Below are positions 1 through 3,502 of a DNA stretch of 5,335 nt, one piece after another; positions within the stretch are counted from its first letter, which is position 1; each line of letters starts with the position of its first letter. The position numbers were made by a program, and so were the translations under genes. Below the pieces are notes generated by a model. That model was not told the origin of the DNA, searched no databases, and was given only the letters and a program-made list of their open reading frames with translations. This DNA is from Oscillospiraceae bacterium (GTDB lineage: Bacteria > Bacillota > Clostridia > Oscillospirales > CAG-272), in the NCBI GenBank assembly GCA_015065395.1, contig SVQJ01000126.1:1-5335 (forward strand). The letters run 5' to 3'.

Positions 1-672
1 CGAATAAACGTATTCGCTTTTGCTCTGGAGCACGTCGTCTGAGGAATAGAAGCTTATCTGCGAAAGCTTTTCGCTGTCGTTGTATTGGTAAACACGGTAA
101 TTGATCACGCTGCCGTACATATAGTAGCTTGCTTTTGCGATCTCGCCGCTCTCTGTGAACAGGTATTCCGTGTAGGTGACGGTATCTCCGTTGGGATCAA
201 GATTTTCTTCAAGGCAAGGCTTTGTATTTCCCTTGTTGTAGGTATAGCGTATGCCGCCGCTGAAAACGTCGTCCGTGTAGTACGAGATCTGTGCCAGAGT
301 TCCGTTTTGGTTGTAGCGGTAATCATCGCGGCATTTGGAGTCTCCCTCATTAAAGCTGTGCACCATCTGCTTCAAGCTTCCGCCCTCGGCGTACAGATAG
401 TCCCATATATCCGTAACCGTATCGCCCACCGTGGTGGTAACGGTCTTAAGCTCGCCCGTGTCCCAATAGTCGTATTTATCCACCTTCACTGCAACGGAGT
501 TTTCATAGATGGTTTTTGAGATCACGCGATCTGAGTTTCCTCCGGAGGAATATTCATAATGAACACCGTTTTCGGGTATACTGTCATCATTTTTGTCCTT
601 GGGCTTTTTTGCGCAGGCGCAAAGGAGGAGAGAAATGCACAGAAAAAGGGCAAGAGCAACTTTAGTTTTCAT
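1..672 (-). CDS. Putative lipoprotein with YD/MORN-like repeats (3' end beyond window)
   Basis: The frame is open from the ATG at 672 to the left edge (224 codons, no stop), so the C-terminus is missing. The N-terminus is a lipoprotein signal: K2 and K4, a hydrophobic core at about residues 5-17, and lipobox L17-C18-A19-C20. This predicts cleavage before C20, lipidation and anchoring on the outer face of the membrane. A Lys/Asp-rich linker follows. The rest repeats a loose Y-x-Y-x(3-5)-G-x-L-x(3-5)-Y pattern, for example YDYWDTGEL, YRYNQNGTL with ISYYTDD, YLFTESGEI with ASYY, and YQYNDSEKL with ISFYSSDD. Such repeats resemble RHS/YD or YwqK-type MORN-variant proteins and suggest an extended beta structure. 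The start codon lies within the last codons of the upstream gene (11-base overlap), with GAGGG 8 bases before it, so the two are probably cotranscribed and translationally coupled. The function is unknown. Lipoprotein status is fairly secure; the repeat family is tentative. Confidence 0.82.
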   Translation of the reverse strand, partial: MKTKVALALFLCISLLLCACAKKPKDKNDDSIPENGVHYEYSSGGNSDRVISKTIYENSVAVKVDKYDYWDTGELKTVTTTVGDTVTDIWDYLYAEGGSLKQMVHSFNEGDSKCRDDYRYNQNGTLAQISYYTDDVFSGGIRYTYNKGNTKPCLEENLDPNGDTVTYTEYLFTESGEIAKASYYMYGSVINYRVYQYNDSEKLSQISFYSSDDVLQSKSEYVYS

Positions 673-1240
673 TTGCGTTTCCCTCATCGTTCTGATAGAG
701 CTTTTCCTCGGTAAGCTCCCCGTCAAGATACTTTGAAACGGAAACGGTATTTCCGTCCTCGTCGTAGAAGGTCTTGGTAGCTTCCTCTCCCTTGTCGGTA
801 TACTCTATCAGGGTCTCCTTTTTAGGGGTGACAAGGTCGTCGTGATAGACGATCTCCAGAGAGCTTACCTGCTTTCCGTCTTTGTATTTTTCCTCAAGGG
901 TGAGATTGCCGACAGCGTTGACAACGGATTTTATGTTTTCGCAAAGCTTTTTTTCGCTGTCGTATATCATGATATGAGTTTCACGGTCGTTATAGAAATA
1001 GTCCTTCTGACCGTTGTAAACGTTGTTCTCATAATAAACTTCGCTCTTTATTCTGTCTTTATTATCATAAAAATATTCAACGGGCTCATGCTGTAGCGAT
1101 TCTTGCGTGGTCTCGTCGGATGACGGTGCAGAGCCTTTGTCAAAGAGACCGAAGAAGTTGAAGGATGTAAGAACGATCGCCAGCGCGCCTGCAACAATGA
1201 GGCCGATGGCAATACCGATTAGGGTTTTTTCAGTTTTCAT
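662..1240 (-). CDS. Membrane-anchored protein with YD/MORN-like repeats, function unknown
   Basis: A 192-residue protein. Residues 1-5 (MKTEK) are followed by a single hydrophobic segment at about 6-26 without a lipobox. This is most likely an uncleaved signal anchor with the remainder outside the cell. A low-complexity S/D/E/Q linker (about 36-52) leads to a charged domain rich in paired aromatic residues: YFYDN, YYENN, YFYND, FYDEDGN and a KYLDGEL near the C-terminus. This is the same general pattern as in the following lipoprotein, so the two may be diverged paralogues or partners. The frame stays open up to 1366, but 1240 is chosen for three reasons. The predicted transcript starts near 1348; the upstream peptide is basic and not protein-like; and residue 43 of the long frame begins a typical export signal. 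The ribosome site is weak (GGA, 7 bases upstream). It is first in a two-gene operon behind the promoter at 1383-1355. Biochemical role not recognised. Confidence 0.8.
   Translation of the reverse strand: MKTEKTLIGIAIGLIVAGALAIVLTSFNFFGLFDKGSAPSSDETTQESLQHEPVEYFYDNKDRIKSEVYYENNVYNGQKDYFYNDRETHIMIYDSEKKLCENIKSVVNAVGNLTLEEKYKDGKQVSSLEIVYHDDLVTPKKETLIEYTDKGEEATKTFYDEDGNTVSVSKYLDGELTEEKLYQNDEGNANEN
681..685 (-). promoter_or_regulatory. Ribosome binding site of the lipoprotein gene, inside the upstream gene
   Basis: GAGGG (reading 685 to 681) sits 8 bases before the ATG at 672. It lies inside the coding sequence of the upstream gene, whose TAA is at 664-662. It supports the chosen start and fits translational coupling. 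Confidence 0.6.
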
Positions 1241-1280
1241 ATAAATGTCCGTCTTTCCATGTCGTTTTTGCTCCGGCAAA

Positions 1281-1324
1281 CGTGAAAAAGTGCACTTGCG
1301 GCTTCGGGGACCGTATTTTTCACG
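1281..1324 (-). promoter_or_regulatory. Hairpin in the 5' leader of the envelope-protein operon
   Basis: CGTGAAAAA at 1281-1289 is perfectly complementary to TTTTTCACG at 1316-1324, with 26 bases between. The stem can extend by four pairs (CAAA/TTTG) past a two-base bulge. It lies wholly within the roughly 108-base leader predicted between the start site near 1348 and the ATG at 1240. It may fold in the leader RNA, but no known riboswitch or T-box signature is visible and the A/T-rich stem is not strong. Confidence 0.4.
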
Positions 1325-1339
1325 AATTTGTCCGAATTT
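1323..1339 (-). repeat. Short direct repeat just downstream of the predicted start site
   Basis: CGAATTT occurs at 1323-1329 and again at 1333-1339. The copies are 10 bases apart, about one helical turn, and cover roughly +10 to +26 of the predicted transcript. The spacing and position would suit an operator, but two 7-mers in A/T-rich DNA can arise by chance. Confidence 0.25.
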
Positions 1340-1354
1340 ATGTATAACAGATTT

Positions 1355-1383
1355 ATTATAAACCAAAAAGAGGCTTTTGTCAA
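1355..1383 (-). promoter_or_regulatory. Perfect-consensus SigA promoter of the envelope-protein operon
   Basis: Reading leftwards, TTGACA (1383-1378) is followed by a 17-base spacer and TATAAT (1360-1355). Both hexamers and the spacing match the sigma-70/SigA consensus exactly. Transcription should start near 1348. The -35 box begins on the base after the TAA stop of the glycosylase gene (1386-1384), so the operon has its own promoter even though it lies downstream on the same strand. Confidence 0.88.
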
Positions 1384-2259
1384 TTACTGTAATTGCTCAC
1401 CGATATATCTTTCAAAATAGAACAGATATTGCTGTGCAACTCCTGCATACTCGCCGAATACCGAAGGATCAAAGCCCTTCGAAAAGCGATTTGCCAAAAC
1501 CTTTTTGATCCAAACGTCAATGGGGAATGCAGATAGCTTTTCAAAGCCGAAGAGAAGGGTGCAGGCGCAGACCTTCGGACCCACGCCCTTTATTTTCATA
1601 AGCTCTGTCTGAGCAAGCTCATAATCAAGAGCGGCGATCCTTTGAAGATCGATCTCTCCAAGTGCCACCTTTCTTGCCGCATCGTATATATATTTTGCAC
1701 GAAAGCCTGTTTTCAGCCGGAATAATGCATCCTCCCCGGCATTTGCAAGATCTTCTGCCGTGGGGAAGGCGTATCCTCCTTCAATAGCTTCTCCGTATTC
1801 TTCGCAAAGGGCGGAAATTATCTTTTTTATTCTGGGTATATTGTTGTTCTGCGAGATGATAAAGGATATAAGTGCTTCCCAGGGGTCCTGTCGCAGTATT
1901 CTTATTCCTCTCGATGCGTTCATGGCACGCTCCATGTGCAAAGCATCGTCCCCGGAAAGACCGGAAAGGATGGAAAGGTTTATCATACCGTAATCTGTGT
2001 CAAGTCCGAGATAGGAAAGCCATATATCAAAAAAATCCTCGGGAGAGGCCTTGATATAAAGCTTTCCGTCCGAATTTTCCGCAAAGCTCACAGCCTTGCC
2101 CTTCGCGGTGCCCGAAACCTCATGTGCAAAGCCGCCGGAGGCGGTAGGATCAAAGCGAAAGCACTGACCGCAGTCAAAGGTGCGAAAAACGGAAAAATCG
2201 CCCACGCCCTCAATGGTGAGCCATCCGTTTTTATAATCTGATATATGAGGGATATTCAT
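1384..2259 (-). CDS. ogg: 8-oxoguanine DNA glycosylase/AP lyase, OGG1 type
   Basis: This 291-residue protein excises 8-oxoguanine from DNA and cleaves the abasic site by its lyase activity, starting base-excision repair. It has both parts of the OGG1 fold. The N-terminal domain (about 10-115) contains GQCFRF (31-36), which aligns with GQSFRW of human OGG1; G31 matches G42 (8-oxoG contact) and R35 matches R46. The HhH-GPD domain (about 120-289) contains LRQDPWEALISFI, the damage-pocket NNN (138-140) with R143, the helix-hairpin-helix KGVGPKVCAC with catalytic K229, and FPIDVW with catalytic D248. Its length is near that of the Clostridium acetobutylicum enzyme. W250 stands where human OGG1 has H270. 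GGAG lies 9 bases before the ATG. It is divergent from the DUF6062-like gene, and no convincing terminator separates it from the operon that follows, so read-through is possible. Some pipelines label such proteins 3-methyladenine glycosylase, but the N-terminal OGG domain argues against that. Confidence 0.95.
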   Translation of the reverse strand: MNIPHISDYKNGWLTIEGVGDFSVFRTFDCGQCFRFDPTASGGFAHEVSGTAKGKAVSFAENSDGKLYIKASPEDFFDIWLSYLGLDTDYGMINLSILSGLSGDDALHMERAMNASRGIRILRQDPWEALISFIISQNNNIPRIKKIISALCEEYGEAIEGGYAFPTAEDLANAGEDALFRLKTGFRAKYIYDAARKVALGEIDLQRIAALDYELAQTELMKIKGVGPKVCACTLLFGFEKLSAFPIDVWIKKVLANRFSKGFDPSVFGEYAGVAQQYLFYFERYIGEQLQ

Positions 2260-2260
2260 A

Positions 2261-2289
2261 TTGAAAAGCTCCGTTGAAAGTAGTATAAT
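2261..2289 (+). promoter_or_regulatory. SigA-type promoter of the DUF6062-like gene
   Basis: TTGAAA (2261-2266), a 17-base spacer and TATAAT (2284-2289) match the consensus at 11 of 12 positions with ideal spacing. The start site would be near 2296, giving a leader of about 24 bases that includes the ribosome site AAAAGGA (2306-2312), 7 bases before the ATG. The -35 box begins two bases from the start codon of the divergent glycosylase gene. Confidence 0.82.
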
Positions 2290-2310
2290 TAAGAAAAAAG
2301 AAAGTAAAAG
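2282..2310 (-). promoter_or_regulatory. Weak candidate promoter for the glycosylase gene
   Basis: On the minus strand TATACT (2287-2282) could be a -10 box about 23 bases before the ATG at 2259. Only a poor T-rich -35 (TTTTAC at 2309-2304, 16-base spacing) lies upstream. It overlaps the -10 box of the divergent promoter. The assignment is weak. Confidence 0.3.
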
Positions 2311-2319
2311 GACGAAAAA

Positions 2320-3036
2320 ATGTCAAAGGAACAGATATATACCATCCCCGTGAATGAAGCATTCGAGGAGGGAATGGAGAACGCAGAGCGCGGATGCCCC
2401 TTTTGCCGCCTGCACCGCCGTCTTGAGCTGGATGAGCTTGATCTTATCCTCGGAGCTTCCATGATGGAGCCGGATGTGCGCAAAAAAACAAACGAGCAGG
2501 GCTTTTGCCCCTCCCATTATGGGGATATGATGCGCCGCGGAAAGCGCTTGCCTCTTGCCCTCATTCTGCAAAGCCATCTTCAGGAAATTGACGGGATGCT
2601 GAAAAAGCCTGCCCTTATGCCTGCGGCTTCCGGAGGGGAAAGCGCAAAGCAGCTTGCTAAAATGAGTGAAGATTGCTACGTGTGCCAAAGAGTTGAGCAT
2701 AATTTTTCAAATATGATGAGGACCGCTGTACTCCTTTGGGAGACCGATGGGGATTTCAGAAAAAAATGCGCGTCACAGCCCTATTTCTGCCTGCCTCATT
2801 TTGCCCGTTACGTTGCCTGCGCCAAGGAAGAGATGAAGGGCAAGAGCTTTTCGGAGTTTTATAAAGCACTTTATAAAAAGGAGCAGGAAGTACTTTGCGG
2901 TCTGCAGGATAAAACAGACAGATTTGTGAAAATGTTTGATTATCGCTATTCAAAGGAGCCCTGGGACGATGCAAAAAGGGCAATAGAGGAGACCATGCCC
3001 GTGCTTTGCGGCACCGATTGCTCCGATGATGAATAA
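2320..3036 (+). CDS. DUF6062-like protein with two C-x2-C / C-x2-H modules
   Basis: A 238-residue, probably cytoplasmic protein with no signal peptide or membrane segment. I recognise it, with moderate confidence, as a DUF6062 family protein, a Firmicutes family without assigned function. It contains two similar modules. The first has C26-P-F-C29, then F62-C63-P-S-H66; the second has C119-Y-V-C122, then F156-C157-L-P-H160. In each, the C-x2-C and C-x2-H pairs are about 37 residues apart, and the modules are offset by about 93, so an internal duplication is likely. Three Cys and one His per module suggest zinc binding, though iron-sulfur or heme sites cannot be excluded. The first module is followed by an L/A-rich helix (LPLALILQSHL, 78-88). 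The C-terminal FDYRY (206-210) and W215 look like further conserved positions. The start is set by the promoter at 2261-2289 and a good ribosome site. It is transcribed divergently from ogg; whether they are functionally linked is unknown. Confidence 0.85.
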   Translation: MSKEQIYTIPVNEAFEEGMENAERGCPFCRLHRRLELDELDLILGASMMEPDVRKKTNEQGFCPSHYGDMMRRGKRLPLALILQSHLQEIDGMLKKPALMPAASGGESAKQLAKMSEDCYVCQRVEHNFSNMMRTAVLLWETDGDFRKKCASQPYFCLPHFARYVACAKEEMKGKSFSEFYKALYKKEQEVLCGLQDKTDRFVKMFDYRYSKEPWDDAKRAIEETMPVLCGTDCSDDE

Positions 3037-3043
3037 CGGATAT

Positions 3044-3072
3044 ATTTTAGCATAAATCGCGAGTGTTGTCAA
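3044..3072 (-). promoter_or_regulatory. Strong promoter pointing antisense into the DUF6062-like gene
   Basis: Reading leftwards, TTGACA (3072-3067) is followed by a 17-base spacer and TAAAAT (3049-3044), preceded by TGC, an extended -10 element. Eleven of 12 hexamer bases match consensus. The predicted start, near 3037, is next to the stop codon of the plus-strand gene. A transcript would be antisense to all of that gene and could then continue into ogg in the sense direction. Transcription itself is inferred. Confidence 0.6.
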
Positions 3073-3109
3073 AGGAAAGAGAATATTTGCTGTATATACA
3101 AAAAGTTAA

Positions 3110-3141
3110 AAGCCGATTTGCGGGTTTTCGGTTGAGTTTTT
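3110..3141 (+). terminator. Weak candidate terminator after the DUF6062-like gene
   Basis: AA-CCGA (3110-3116, with one bulged G) can pair with TCGGTT (3128-3133), followed after three bases by TTTTT (3137-3141). The stem is short and the loop is 11 bases, so this is a weak call. No better terminator is visible immediately after the stop at 3036. Confidence 0.25.
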
Positions 3142-3151
3142 CGATTTTTCT

Positions 3152-3175
3152 GTTCTTTCCTTGAAAGGAAAGAAC
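3152..3175. repeat. Perfect hairpin, 11-bp stem
   Basis: GTTCTTTCCTT (3152-3162) and AAGGAAAGAAC (3165-3175) are perfectly complementary around a GA loop. There is no following T-run on the plus strand, so it is not a standard terminator. It forms the left flank of the composite element. Confidence 0.75.
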
Positions 3176-3220
3176 CAAAGGAACTTTAAGAAGACAACGA
3201 TAGCTAAAAGGCAAAAAGGC

Positions 3221-3284
3221 CCTCAAAAGAAGAGTTAACCCCAAAATGAGCAAGCTCATTTTGGGGTTAACTCTTCTTTTGAGG
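3221..3284. repeat. Perfect palindrome with 31-base arms
   Basis: Positions 3221-3251 are the exact reverse complement of 3254-3284, separated by AA. Symmetry ends abruptly at both sides (C at 3220 against C at 3285). It includes the palindrome AGTTAACT in each arm. No terminator-like T-run follows. It is long enough to extrude as a cruciform or to form a very stable RNA hairpin. Confidence 0.9.
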
Positions 3285-3307
3285 CTTGGGCACCTGCGGT
3301 GCCTAAG
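3285..3307. repeat. Hairpin, 10-bp stem
   Basis: CTTGGGCACC (3285-3294) pairs with GGTGCCTAAG (3298-3307) around the loop TGC, with a single G-T (G-U in RNA) pair. It directly abuts the 64-bp palindrome on its left and shares its last base with the next hairpin. Confidence 0.75.
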
Positions 3308-3330
3308 CCAAAGCAGATTTCTGCTTTGGC
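3307..3330. repeat. Perfect hairpin, 11-bp stem
   Basis: GCCAAAGCAGA (3307-3317) and TCTGCTTTGGC (3320-3330) are exact reverse complements around TT. It is the third consecutive hairpin within the outer helix. Confidence 0.8.
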
Positions 3331-3380
3331 GACGCCTTTTGCCTTGCAAACCTTAGTGAAACCCATTATTAAAGTTTTTT

Positions 3381-3412
3381 GCAGAGCTTTTTTTCAAAAA
3401 AGCGAAATCTGC
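3381..3412. repeat. Bulged hairpin at the right end of the element
   Basis: GCTTTTTT (3386-3393) pairs with AAAAAAGC (3396-3403) around TC. Outside it, GCAGA (3381-3385) pairs with TCTGC (3408-3412) across a four-base GAAA bulge. GCAGA/TCTGC also occurs in the hairpin at 3307-3330. There is no T-run after the full stem, so terminator function is doubtful. Confidence 0.6.
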
Positions 3413-3462
3413 ATCCTTCTCGACAGTCCGAAGCAGCTTGCCGATAACTTTATAGACAAGCT

Positions 3463-3498
3463 AAAATGGCAGAAGAACAATATCTTCTGCCATTTTTT
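3463..3498 (-). terminator. Rho-independent terminator of ileS, possibly bidirectional
   Basis: AAAATGGCAGAAGA (3463-3476) and TCTTCTGCCATTTT (3483-3496) form a perfect 14-bp stem with a 6-base loop. It begins within ten bases of the ileS stop (3505-3503). On the minus strand the stem runs into TTTT then AGC. On the plus strand the T-run is longer (3493-3498), so it could also stop transcription arriving from the left. This is the strongest terminator in the window. Confidence 0.85.
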
Positions 3499-3502
3499 GC
3501 CT

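Larger units (their letters stand above)
3152..3412. repeat. Nested inverted-repeat element between convergent genes (MITE/REP-like candidate)
   Basis: This occupies most of the gene-free stretch 3037-3502. Hairpins at each end (3152-3175 and 3381-3412) flank nested complementary arms. AACTTTAA (3182-3189) pairs with TTAAAGTT (3369-3376). AAGGCAAAAAGGC (3208-3220) pairs with GCCTTTTGCCTT (3334-3345) apart from one bulged A, and CTAA/TTAG just outside can add pairs. Inside this helix are three hairpins end to end (3221-3284, 3285-3307, 3307-3330) with almost no unpaired bases between them. The result is a branched, four-way-junction-like fold on either strand. No transposase or coding region is present. 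It could be a non-autonomous mobile repeat, a structured RNA or a recombination/arrest site; the sequence alone does not decide. Confidence 0.6.

Noticed and set aside
1..1240. Toxin-antitoxin or polymorphic-toxin system suggested by the overlapping genes and YD/YwqK-like repeats
   Set aside because: Both products carry export or lipid-anchor signals. No toxin domain, RHS core or immunity-type protein is visible.
1241..1366. N-terminal extension of the membrane-anchored protein to an ATG at 1366
   Set aside because: The ATG lies within the promoter spacer, upstream of the expected transcript start, and the 42 residues are basic and unlike a protein N-terminus followed by an internal export signal.
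1361..1386. Terminator at the end of ogg
   Set aside because: Only a 5-bp A/T stem (CAAAA/TTTTG) can be drawn, and the bases are already explained by the perfect promoter.
3221..3330. CRISPR array
   Set aside because: The units are inverted repeats of different sequence and size placed end to end; there are no regular direct repeats with spacers and no cas genes.
3047..3349. Minus-strand open frame across the repeat element
   Set aside because: Its codons come from the palindromes; the translation is Arg/Leu/Ser-rich without recognisable features, and it overlaps the promoter at 3072.
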